A stretch of 64,000 bases of DNA. Source: Actinomycetales bacterium. GTDB lineage: Bacteria; Actinomycetota; Actinomycetes; Actinomycetales; Actinomycetaceae. The DNA lies in assembly GCA_015655375.1 (NCBI GenBank), contig JAATFD010000040.1, positions 38,983-102,982 of the forward strand. Direction: 5' to 3'. A model generated the notes under the pieces. The model searched no databases, was not told where the DNA came from, and worked only from the letters and a program-made list of their open reading frames with translations. The position numbers and the translations under genes are program-made. Shown piece after piece: positions 42,774-50,944 of the stretch. The stretch's first letter is position 1, and the number at the start of each line of letters is the position of its first letter.

Positions 42774-44282
42774 ATGAGCATGGAAACACTCAACAGGACT
42801 GGCTTCGACACTGGGCCTACCGACAACTGGATCGACGCGATCGTCTACGGGCGCGCGTCGCAGGATCGTAAGGGTCTGATGCGGTCGATCAATGATCAGG
42901 TCACCGACTGCGAAGCATGGTGCCAGCCAATCCGATGGCGCGTCGCAAGGGTGATCAAGGACTCGGACCGTTCCGCGTCTCAGTGGCGCAAGAAGGAACG
43001 AGAGGGATTCGAGGAGGCGATCGCACTGATCAACTCCGGCAGGTACGGCGGGTTCGTCACGTGGGAGCCGTCCCGAGCCGGGCGTGATCTGGAGATCTAT
43101 GTGCAGCTCCGGAAGGCGTGCCAGCGTGCCGGGGTGTTGTACCTGACCCACGGTCGGGTCTACGACCTGTCGCGGTCGGATGACTCGTTCATGATGGGGT
43201 TCGAGTTCCTCCGGGCGGAGGCGGACGCGAACACGATGCGGGAGCGGCAGTTGCGCACGGTGCGTCTGAACGCGGAGAAGGGCCGCCCGCACGGGCGCCT
43301 GCCTTATGGGTATCGGCGGGTGTACGACGAGTACACGGGGGTGTTGCTCCGGCAGGAGCCCGACCCGCACACCGGGCAGATCGTGCGCGACGCGGCCCGC
43401 GCTGTGCTGGCCGGGAAGTCGGTGTGGTCGGTTGCGATGCGACTCGAGGATGCTGGGGAGCCCACCCCGATGAAGCCGTGGGTGGACGCCCCGCGCGGCT
43501 GGGATACCAACACGCTGCGGCAGGTGCTGCAGAATCCGACGATCGCCGGGAAGCGGGTGTACCGGGGTGAGGTGATCGGGGACGCGCAGTGGGAGGCGTT
43601 GATCTCCTGGGAGGATTTCCAGCGGCTGCAGCGGCTGTTCGCCGACCCTGGTCGGCGGGTCAAGGGCGGCGGCGGGACGCCGGCGAAGACGTTGATGGTG
43701 CACATCGCGAAATGCCACTACTGCGGGCGTCCGCTCAAGCGGGCCGTGAGGCGCCGGAAGGGCAAGGCGGATGCGGTGAAGTACCAGTGCCAGTTCCGCG
43801 GCTGCTACAAGACGACCATCTCCCAGCCAGGCCTGGACGCCTTCGTGGAGGAAGCGGTGTTGACGTGGTTCGAGCGACCGGAGAACCTCTCCCGGATCGC
43901 CGAGACGAATGATGGGGACGACTGGCTGGCCCAGTCCGCGGCTGCGGAGGGACGGATCGCGGCGCTGAGGATGCGGTTGGACGAGGCCGCCGAACAGTAT
44001 TCAGCGGGTGCCCTGTCGCTGGGGATGCTCACCAAGGTCGAGCAGACGCTCCGCCCGCAGATCGAGGAGGCTCAGCGTGCCCTGATCCCTCCGATCAGCG
44101 ACGAGCGGGTGCGGGAACTGGTCACCAGCGGGGACGTGCGCGCCGCGTGGGCGGATCTGCCGCTGGCGGAGCGACGCACGATCATCAAGGTCATGTTCGA
44201 CGTGCGTATCCAACAGACCACGAACCGGGGCCAGAACGCGTTCGAGCCCGAGCGGGTACTGATGGAACCCCGCACCCGATAG
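42774..44282 (+). CDS. Large serine integrase
   Basis: A large serine recombinase of 502 residues. The N-terminal resolvase domain shows AIVYGRASQDRKGLMRSINDQ, with the catalytic serine in GRAS, plus SRAGRD and the helix-E region. The recombinase domain contains GRLPYGYRRVYDE and TLRQVLQNPTIAGKRVY. A zinc ribbon follows (CHYCGRPLKR and CQFRGC), then a coiled coil (about 390-440). The ATG at 42774 is preferred; a GTG seven codons upstream is possible. Integrases of this kind act at short non-identical att sites, normally next to their own gene. The 5' end lies at the junction with the ABC ATPase. Confidence 0.93.
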   Translation: MSMETLNRTGFDTGPTDNWIDAIVYGRASQDRKGLMRSINDQVTDCEAWCQPIRWRVARVIKDSDRSASQWRKKEREGFEEAIALINSGRYGGFVTWEPSRAGRDLEIYVQLRKACQRAGVLYLTHGRVYDLSRSDDSFMMGFEFLRAEADANTMRERQLRTVRLNAEKGRPHGRLPYGYRRVYDEYTGVLLRQEPDPHTGQIVRDAARAVLAGKSVWSVAMRLEDAGEPTPMKPWVDAPRGWDTNTLRQVLQNPTIAGKRVYRGEVIGDAQWEALISWEDFQRLQRLFADPGRRVKGGGGTPAKTLMVHIAKCHYCGRPLKRAVRRRKGKADAVKYQCQFRGCYKTTISQPGLDAFVEEAVLTWFERPENLSRIAETNDGDDWLAQSAAAEGRIAALRMRLDEAAEQYSAGALSLGMLTKVEQTLRPQIEEAQRALIPPISDERVRELVTSGDVRAAWADLPLAERRTIIKVMFDVRIQQTTNRGQNAFEPERVLMEPRTR

Positions 44283-44387
44283 CGGCAAGCACGGGTACTG
44301 CGCGGTGGTTCGGTCCGCCGCGCAGTACCTCTATCACCACGGTGGACGACCTGGCATCGGAGACGACAGAGTCACTGTGAGAAGCCA

Positions 44388-44561
44388 CTACGACTCGTTA
44401 CGTAGCGCTCGTGCTGCCAAGTCCACCTGTTCGGCGGTCATCGGAGGGAAGCCCTCCGCCGCCTTCCGTGCGGCAACCCGGATGCTGTCGAGCGCGGCCT
44501 CGTGCGAGACTCCCACCGGGATCGGTGGGGTGATGACGGCGGATGCTGATGCGGTAGTCAT
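44388..44561 (-). CDS. 57-residue hypothetical protein
   Basis: A short protein (MTTASASAVITPPIP at the start, MTAEQVDLAARALRNES at the end) with one predicted amphipathic helix. Its ATG overlaps the stop region of the upstream MarR remnant in ATGACT context, so it was probably the last gene of that operon. No ribosome site stronger than GAGAT is present. It is not recognised, and a small DNA-binding or antitoxin-like role is only a guess. Confidence 0.5.
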   Translation of the reverse strand: MTTASASAVITPPIPVGVSHEAALDSIRVAARKAAEGFPPMTAEQVDLAARALRNES

Positions 44562-44564
44562 ATC

Positions 44565-45010
44565 TCACAGGTGCGGCGCCGAGACCTCCACATTCGTCTG
44601 GACACCAACGCGCTCATTGATCGAGGCGAGGCTCTCGGATGGTTGTTCCTCGCCGTGGCTTCGCCCGTCAGGGCGCTCTTGAGCAGGCGAGCTCCCAGTG
44701 TTTTCGTCCAAGTGGGTGTCATCGGTGGTCTGGAGCGTATGGAGAATTTTCTCGGAGATGGCAGCGAGCGTGTCGAGTTCGGTCGGGTCAGGTGTGCGGT
44801 GACGTGGCGGTGGACGGCGTGGCCATGCGCGAGGCCCGCGGCGCGGATCGCGTCGAGGCCGGGGGGGTGATCGCGTACTCCATCCCACGCCCGTCCGTGG
44901 CGCTGGGTTCCCGGGCCACGAGGCCGCGCGACTGCATACCATACGGCGCAGTTGATGGGAGAGGTGGCTGAGCTCCTAGGCCATTGCCTCGGTCAACACC
45001 CCAACACCGC
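44565..45010 (-). pseudogene. MarR-family regulator with nonsense codon and frameshifts
   Basis: Spread over three frames is a recognisable MarR winged helix. TEAMA, then a TAG where Trp is expected, then ELSHLSHQLRRM leads to QSRGLVAREPSATDGRGMEYAITP after a small insertion (repeated gtatg). Next comes GLDAIRAAGLAHGHAVHRHVTAHL after a slip in a run of seven C, and TELDTLAAISEKILHTLQ after a third shift. The N-terminal third is absent. The order and spacing match MarR proteins closely, so this is a decayed regulator rather than chance similarity. The polar C-terminal tail ends beside the 57-residue gene. Confidence 0.75.
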
Positions 45011-45111
45011 CTTCTCCGGGGTCGATGGAGGAAAGTGGGCAACGAGACCGGTCGCCATCATGGGAGCTTGGGCAGCCCCATCTCCGCGGGGCGCTGCACT
45101 GTGCCCAGGAG

Positions 45112-45717
45112 TCAGTTCTTGGGGCGGCCGAGGTCTTCGATGATGGCGTTCTGCTCGTTGATGCGCTGGGTGACTTGCTCCATGACGAATGCGAGGAAGT
45201 CGTCGGTGCGTTCGGTCACGGGGTGTTCGTTGGTGTCGGGTTCGGTCCAGTCTTCGGATTCTCCGCCGGGCCAGGGCGTGATGCGGGTGGGTCGGTCGCG
45301 GTCCAGGCGGGTGCCGGCGATGGTGACCCAGTCGCGGAGTCGTTCCCGGGCGAGGGCGAAGTCGTGGTGCCAGGCGAGCGCTTGGTTGCCTTTGGCTTGC
45401 GGGTCGTAGCAGAACAGCCAGTGCTGGCGGAGGGCGGAGAGCTCCCAGAGCAGTTCGGGGTGGCGGTGCCACATGGGTGGGATGATCTGCGCGGGCAGTC
45501 CGTATTCGTGGCGGAGCCAGTCGACCCACGCGTTGAGTTCGAGCAGTTCGGCCTCGAGGTCTTCTGGTGGCAGGGTGCGCCAGTTGATCGGCCGGGGCAC
45601 AGTACCGAGGACTTCGGTGATGTGTTGGGCGTACTGTTCCGCGACGACGCGTTGTACCTGCGCGGCAGCATCTTCGCCCGGGGTCGGCTGGTCGTCATCG
45701 GGTGTCGGTGTGGTCAT
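45112..45717 (-). CDS. DUF4913 protein of actinobacterial conjugative elements
   Basis: A 201-residue protein of the DUF4913 family, common in integrative and conjugative elements of Actinomycetota. The conserved block is INWRTLPPEDLEAELLELN, WVDWLRHEYGL, IIPPMWHRHPELLWELSAL and AWHHDFALARERLRDW. An acidic, disordered N-terminus precedes it. GGAAGGA lies before the ATG. The start lies inside the 3' end of the SSB-like gene, so the two are coupled. The function is unknown; neighbours suggest a role in DNA processing or regulation of the element. Confidence 0.85.
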   Translation of the reverse strand: MTTPTPDDDQPTPGEDAAAQVQRVVAEQYAQHITEVLGTVPRPINWRTLPPEDLEAELLELNAWVDWLRHEYGLPAQIIPPMWHRHPELLWELSALRQHWLFCYDPQAKGNQALAWHHDFALARERLRDWVTIAGTRLDRDRPTRITPWPGGESEDWTEPDTNEHPVTERTDDFLAFVMEQVTQRINEQNAIIEDLGRPKN

Positions 45718-46252
45718 GAGCGTGGTTCCTTCCGGGTGCAGCACAGAACAAGGCACAAAGAGGGGGCGCCGCCGGCGGGTGGCTGCGGGGGTCGTCGGCG
45801 GCGCCTCGGCTTATCGGGCTACCGGCTCGCGGGAGGCGGGCGAGCGCCGCTGCTGCCGGATCAACCTCGGCGGCGTGTTCCGGCGCGGCGGCGTCCCGAG
45901 TGTGCTGTTCGGTGCGGCCGCGCTGGAGGTGGATCGTGGCGAGGTTGTTGTCGGGGCCGATGCTGGAGGCGATGAATCGTTCGTGCTGCTGCCCGTGGTA
46001 TTCGGAGATGTCCGCACGGCCGGTCGCGACGAAGTTGTCGCCGTTGCGGAACGTCTCCGCCGCGCGGGTGGCCGACGTGTTGAACATGACCAGTTGGGTT
46101 CGAGTGGGCGGCGGGTAGGTGCCGTCCTGGTTGGGGGTGGGATCTTCCAGGCCGACCCACGCGAACATGCGCGGCCTGCCTTCGCTTTCCGAGTTCAACT
46201 GCGGGTCGCTCATGAAGAACCCCACGACGCCTTGCCGAGTGGGAATTGCCAT
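45695..46252 (-). CDS. Single-strand DNA-binding-like OB-fold protein
   Basis: A 185-residue protein. The ATG follows GGAGGAGGGG. Residues 1-115 (MAIPTRQGVVGFFMSDPQL, RTQLVMFNTSATRAAETF, NGDNFVATGRADISEY) follow the SSB pattern of beta strands around an exposed loop. The remainder is Ala/Pro/His-rich and does not end in the acidic DDDIPF-type tail of housekeeping SSB. Such element-encoded SSBs are thought to protect single-stranded DNA during transfer. It lies immediately upstream of and overlapping DUF4913. Confidence 0.8.
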   Translation of the reverse strand: MAIPTRQGVVGFFMSDPQLNSESEGRPRMFAWVGLEDPTPNQDGTYPPPTRTQLVMFNTSATRAAETFRNGDNFVATGRADISEYHGQQHERFIASSIGPDNNLATIHLQRGRTEQHTRDAAAPEHAAEVDPAAAALARLPRAGSPISRGAADDPRSHPPAAPPLCALFCAAPGRNHAHDHTDTR

Positions 46253-46408
46253 GACCCCTCCTCCGGGTTTCGATCGATTCGCCCGCGGTCGCGGGGTCAC
46301 TGTTCAGGTGCGACGGGGAGCCCGTGGAAGCTGCTTGCCTATCCCGGGCTGCCTACCTGCTCCTCGAGTCGGTCGTAGTGATGGTCGATCGCCCGAGAGG
46401 AGCAGCTG

Positions 46409-47409
46409 ATGGACAGGTTCACGGGGCCCGGTTGGGACGAGCGCACCGCGCGGGTGATGATCGCGACGGCCTTCGAGCCTGGCGACCCCGTCACTGGGGC
46501 CCTGGTGCGCGCTGAGGGTCCGCTGGCCACGCTGCGCTGGCCGTCGGCGATGGTCCGGTGCCGGGGTTGAGCGATGAAGTGGCCGCGTCGTGGCGGGCCC
46601 AGGTTCGGTTGATTCCTGATCGGGTCCACGCCGCGTTGGAGCAGACCGAACGCCATGGTCTGCGGATCTTGGTCCCCGGCGAACCGGAGTGGCCAGTCGA
46701 AGTTGACCAGCTCGGTGCCCGGACACCGGTCGTCCTCTGGACGAAAGGGCCCTCCAAGTCGTTGGCGGATCCGGAGGTCGCGAGGATCGCGGTCGTCGGT
46801 GCCCGGGCGGCGACACGCTACGGCTACGACGTGGCGACCGACTTGGCCGCGGGACTCGCCCAGACGGGCATTCACATCGTTTCCGGTGGCGCGTACGGTA
46901 TCGACGCGGCGGCGCACCGTGCCGCACTGCTGGATGGGGCGACGACGATCGCGGTGATGCCCGGGGGTCTCGACCGGCTCTACCCGGCAGGCAACCACGA
47001 CCTCCTGGAGCGGGTCGGGAAGTCGGGCCTGCTGGTGCGCGAACTGCCCCCAGGCGCCACTCCGACCCGGTGGCGGCTGCAGCAACGAACCCGCCTGATC
47101 GCGGCGCTCTCCGATGGCGTCCTGGTGGTGGAAGCCGGTCACCGTTCTGGAGCCCTGGAAGTGGTCCGGCAGGCGCACGAGTTGCACCGCCCGGTCGGTG
47201 CGGTGCCTGGGCCGATCACCAGCGCGTCGAGTGCCGAGACTAACCTGCTGATCCAGGACCGGCAGGCTATGTTGGTCACCTCGGCGGACGATGTGCGCCG
47301 GTTGCTGCTCCCCGGCCCGGCCCGCCTCGACCGGGAACGCCAGCTCGATGCCCCGGACCCGACCGCGATATCCGTCTCACGATCCACCCCGGGCGGGTTC
47401 TACCACTGA
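46409..47409 (+). pseudogene. dprA: DprA-like DNA-processing protein, frameshifted
   Basis: DprA-family proteins bind single-stranded DNA and load RecA. The N-terminal part (MDRFTGPGWDERTARVMIAT through LVRAEGPLATLRW) runs into a stop. A one-frame shift near 46525-46540 links it to VPGLSDEVAASWRAQVRLIP and the full Rossmann-like core VVGARAATRYGYDVA, VSGGAYGIDAAAHRA, VMPGGLDRLYPAGN, RFN-like ELPPGATPTRWRLQQR, and VVEAGHRSGALEV. The C-terminal DML1-type winged helix is missing. It is encoded antisense to the conjugation genes around it. DprA-like genes are frequent in actinobacterial elements. Confidence 0.85.
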
Positions 47410-47431
47410 CCATCCCCGACGACGCCAAGCG

Positions 47432-49195
47432 TTACGGGTGGGCGCGCAGCTCGGCCTCCAGCGCGGTCCGGTCCTCGCGCAGCCGGGCGGCGTCCCGGCG
47501 GGCCGGCCAGGGACGCAGGTCGGTGACGATCGGCCGGGCGGTGCGAAGCATGACGATCCCGGTGCCGAACGGCAACGTGCGCAGCACGTCCGGGGGCAGG
47601 ATCGGCACTCGCCGGATGGAGCGTTGGCTGGAGTGGGCCCCATAGGCGTCAGTGGTGTACGAGTCGGTGGTCTCGTCTCGTTCCCCGATCAGCGTGGACA
47701 GGTCCTGCAGGTCGCGACTGTTGGATGCCCCACCTAAGATCACTTTCACGATGCTCGCGTCCCAGATCGCGTTCGCATTGTTCTCGCCCCATTTCTCGCG
47801 GGCCTGGGGAAGGGACTGCAGCACCGGCAGGGTCGTGATTCCCGTGCCCCCGCCCTCGGCCATCAGAGTCGGCAGCGAGGGTAGGGGTGCCAGGTTGCCG
47901 ATCTCGTCCAAGGCGAGCAGCAGTGGTGGGTCCATCCGGGCGCCCGGGGAGCGGGCGGCGATCTTGCGGGCCGCCTCGACCAGGTCTTCGATGAAGGCGG
48001 CCACTAACGCCGCCGACGCCCCGGCGCCCGCTCCGGTGGCCAGCATGAACAGGGTGCCACCACCGCGCAGGAACCGTTCCGGGTCGAACTCCTCTCCTGC
48101 CGCTGGGGACACGGCGGCGAGCACCCGCGGGTCGGCCAGGGCCGCCAGGGCCAGCGAGACGCCCTGCCAGATCGAGTCGCGGGTACGCGGGTCGGCCTGC
48201 ACCATGGCGTCCAGGCTCTCCGCCCACCCGTCGGCCGCGCCCGGATGCGAGGACAACACCCGCACCGCGTCCGCGGCTGCGGTGGGGTTCAGCGCCCACT
48301 GGTAGAGGGTCTTCGCATCCCGCCCATCCGGGGCAGCCGCGTGCAGCAGCGCCTGAATCGCGGCAGTGGTCTTCCCCTCCCAGAACCCCGCGTCCTGCAC
48401 CCCACTGAACCCGGTGGCCACCGCCAGACCCTTCGCCCGGATCATCGCCGTCAACGGATCCTGACAGCCCCGCACCGGCGACCAACGCAACCCGGCCGGC
48501 AGACCCGGGGCGAGCTGCTGAGGATCGAACACCGCCACCGGGCCACGCCTTGCCCGGGCACGCAACGTCGCCGTGAGATTGTCGGGCCGGGTCGACGTGG
48601 TGATCACCGCACCCGGGGCATCCAGAATCATGTTGATCACCAGATGCAGGCCTTTGCCGGAACGCGGCGGACCCACCACCAGGATGCTGTCCTCCACCGT
48701 CGCCCACACCTGACCGCCCCTGCTCGAGCCGAGTAGGTACCCGACCTCAGTTGCGCTGGCAGTACCCGTCAGTGACGGGCGCAAGGTGCGGGCGCGTTTG
48801 ACGAGCATCTTGCCGGAGGCGACCCGGGCGATCTCACCCCCGGTCGCGGTCCCGGCCAACCGGTGCGGATCCACACTCGAACGGGCCCGCCGCACCGCCC
48901 GGAACACGAACACCCCAACGACCGTGAGCACGCCAACGATGACGATGACGATCGTCCAGTAGACGATCGGGTTCAAGCCCGGCGCCCCGATCGCCGCCCC
49001 CGGGTCCGCAGGCGAGCCCAGGACGCCGAGGCCGTCGGTGAGGTTCCCGGACGGCTCGGGCAGACCGGTTAGGAACGCGGCGGCACTACCGGCCAGCCGC
49101 AGCACCCCACCCAAAGCGACCAAGGCGACGAGGGCTCCGAGGGCGAAGTTCACCAGCGCATCGTTGGCAGGCCGGGCCTGCGTGGGAGCGGGCAT
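47432..49195 (-). CDS. Type IV coupling ATPase (VirD4/TraG-like, TraM-recognition domain)
   Basis: The conjugative coupling protein that brings the DNA-relaxase complex to the secretion channel. Of 587 residues, two N-terminal membrane helices (ALVNFALGALVALVALGGVL and VYWTIVIVIVGVLTVVGVFVF) are followed by Walker A VVGPPRSGKGLHLV (about 195), Walker B PPLLLALDEIGNLAPLP and an arginine-finger region ILGGASNSRDLQDL. The C-terminal TraM-recognition/TraG-D region ends near PPDVLRTLPFGTGIVML. The ATG follows AAGGAGACGCC. It lies 82 bases downstream of a small hypothetical gene, in the order usual for Actinomycetota. Confidence 0.92.
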   Translation of the reverse strand: MPAPTQARPANDALVNFALGALVALVALGGVLRLAGSAAAFLTGLPEPSGNLTDGLGVLGSPADPGAAIGAPGLNPIVYWTIVIVIVGVLTVVGVFVFRAVRRARSSVDPHRLAGTATGGEIARVASGKMLVKRARTLRPSLTGTASATEVGYLLGSSRGGQVWATVEDSILVVGPPRSGKGLHLVINMILDAPGAVITTSTRPDNLTATLRARARRGPVAVFDPQQLAPGLPAGLRWSPVRGCQDPLTAMIRAKGLAVATGFSGVQDAGFWEGKTTAAIQALLHAAAPDGRDAKTLYQWALNPTAAADAVRVLSSHPGAADGWAESLDAMVQADPRTRDSIWQGVSLALAALADPRVLAAVSPAAGEEFDPERFLRGGGTLFMLATGAGAGASAALVAAFIEDLVEAARKIAARSPGARMDPPLLLALDEIGNLAPLPSLPTLMAEGGGTGITTLPVLQSLPQAREKWGENNANAIWDASIVKVILGGASNSRDLQDLSTLIGERDETTDSYTTDAYGAHSSQRSIRRVPILPPDVLRTLPFGTGIVMLRTARPIVTDLRPWPARRDAARLREDRTALEAELRAHP

Positions 49196-49277
49196 GCGAG
49201 GCGTCTCCTTCCAGACACCACCCGGGTGTGGGGGTGTCTGGAGCACAGGTACGCTCAGCCGTTTGTCGATGTGTTCG

Positions 49278-49772
49278 TCAGTCGATGCGTTGGACCGAGA
49301 ACGTGCCCGAGATCCGGCCCAGCAGGATCACCTCACCGCCGACCCCGGCCTGTTCGGCCCGGTCCAGCACCACCCGCGCGGTGCCCGCACCGCTGGCCGA
49401 CCCATGCCGCAACACCAACGCGATCGTGACCTCCTCGCCCGGGATGAACCCGTCCGCGGTGAGCTCCACCCATGTCGGTACCGGAACAGGCGGCCCTGTT
49501 GGGGACGACGGAGGCGGCGTGGCCGGAGTGATGATGTCAGCCCAGACGCTGCCGTCCCGCTCATGTACCTCCACCCGGGTTGGGCCGCCCAACCCTGCGA
49601 CCAGCTCCCCGATCACCCGCCCCAACTCGCCCCGGGTCGTCGGTGCGCCCGGCAAACGCTGCCCGCCCACCGACAGCACAACGTACTCATCGGAGACGAC
49701 CTCCGCGATGATCTGCGGCAACACCGCCGGGACCGGATCGGTGCTCCCGCGACGCTTGCGCCCGCGCCTCAC
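49278..49772 (-). CDS. Conserved hypothetical protein of the conjugation module
   Basis: A 164-residue protein with a very basic N-terminus (MRRGRKRRG), a first alpha/beta region (EVVSDEYVVLSVGGQRLP, GELGRVIGELVAGLGGPTRVEV), a proline-rich linker and a C-terminal beta-rich region (WVELTADGFIPGEEVTIALVL). The GTG follows AAGGAG by 7 bases. The same type of gene precedes the coupling ATPase in related elements. No catalytic residue is evident and the function is unknown. Confidence 0.75.
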   Translation of the reverse strand: MRRGRKRRGSTDPVPAVLPQIIAEVVSDEYVVLSVGGQRLPGAPTTRGELGRVIGELVAGLGGPTRVEVHERDGSVWADIITPATPPPSSPTGPPVPVPTWVELTADGFIPGEEVTIALVLRHGSASGAGTARVVLDRAEQAGVGGEVILLGRISGTFSVQRID

Positions 49773-50944
49773 CGGCCTCTCCTTGCGTCTGTCCCGGCCG
49801 ACGCTGCGTCGCTACGGCAGCAAAGTGCTCCACGGACCCGGGTCTCATGCGGTTCGGTAGCGTCGGCGGTGCATGTATCCCACGATCTGTCCATGACCAT
49901 CAGGTACGCGTCCCACTCGCGAGGAAGTGCCTGGTTGGAGATGGCGGTCGTCATTCTGTGGCTGACTCCTCTGTTCGATGATTGCTCAGTGGGTCTTGGG
50001 ATTCGTGAAAGGCTCGCAGCTCAATCCGGCTGCCGCGGCCGGGGCGTGCGAGCGCAATGGGATATTGAGTGCTTGTAGCTGTCCCGAGGGCGTGGTGACG
50101 GTGAGCTGCAGCAGGCGATGGCTGTCGTCGATACCCCAACGGGCGAAAGTACAACACTCGCGTTCAGCGTCGACGAGGGCGCCCATCCGAGCAGGCTGTT
50201 TGAAAGCCGGCCGATCAGGACCGTGTCGGACAGACAGATACACAGTAGCTGTGTCGCCTCGGCCTGGACGCTGCGGGAACCGAGCGCGGCCGGTGCGGAA
50301 CTCGAACCAGGCCAGGCCCGGCATCATGATCAGGCTGAGGATCGTGATTGCCAGCCCGACCAGGCTGTGCTCTGCCTCGCGCACGCCGGTCAGGGCGAAG
50401 ATCTCCACAACGGTGACACAGGCCGCCAACACGAAGAAGATCATCTCGATCGTCCGTACGGCGGACTGCATGACGCAGCTGATCGTGTAGAACACGATGA
50501 ACCGTACCCGCGGATGTAGGACGGTACTCCGCTCTTTGCTCAGTGTTGGGGCGGTCATCGCACGCACGCCCCCGCGCAGCCAACACCCGGCAAGGACACA
50601 GAGCGGTACACGCCCTGCCCTCGTCGACCGCGAGCATGACGTCCAGCAGCATCGACAGCGCCTTTGCTAGGCGTGGCCCGGCGATCTCTTACCGGGTCTA
50701 CCTGCCCTCCGGGTCGAATCAACCAGTGTCCGGCCCAGCCGGCTCCTCACGGCGGTCCGCGAAGCCACGGTCAGCATGCGCTGATCATGCAGCGAACAGT
50801 GACCTATTGGAAGTCCCGGCCTAGCGATCCGATGATCGGAGGAGCACATTGGAAGGGAACACCGCGCGGACTCCACGCAGTGCCCGTTAGCAGCAAGTCA
50901 TGCATCGCCGCAAGACGAGGGCAGAAAAAGGGAGAAGTGAGATC
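49773..50944. other. Degenerate region between conjugation genes and the hydrolase gene
   Basis: Nearly 1.2 kb without an intact recognised gene. It contains a broken CDF metal transporter on the minus strand (listed separately). After it in another frame is a short cysteine-containing stretch (VDAERECCTFARWGI) that I cannot place. The module's usual NlpC/P60 or CHAP peptidase gene is absent here. Confidence 0.6.
50180..50558 (-). pseudogene. Cation diffusion facilitator (heavy-metal efflux) remnant
   Basis: A decayed CDF/CzcD-type transporter. MTAPTLSKERSTVLHPRVRF and IVFYTISCVMQSAV match the family N-terminus. About 45 residues (helices 2-3) are then missing, after which RTIEMIFFVLAACVTVVEIF and REAEHSLVGLAITILSLIMM follow. 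After FRTGR the frame shifts, and GSRSVQAEATQLLCICLS and LLGW continue the family pattern (normally SKQTLLCTYLS...LGW). Internal deletion plus frameshift make it non-functional. The family match is by memory of the pattern and needs an alignment. Confidence 0.65.

Noticed and set aside
42543..43718. A 391-codon minus-strand frame running from the integrase into the ATPase remnant
   Set aside because: It is out of frame with both real proteins and has no motif.
46500..46565. Programmed frameshifting in the dprA-like gene
   Set aside because: No slippery heptamer or downstream structure is visible at the shift and several neighbours are plainly broken, so simple mutation is more likely.
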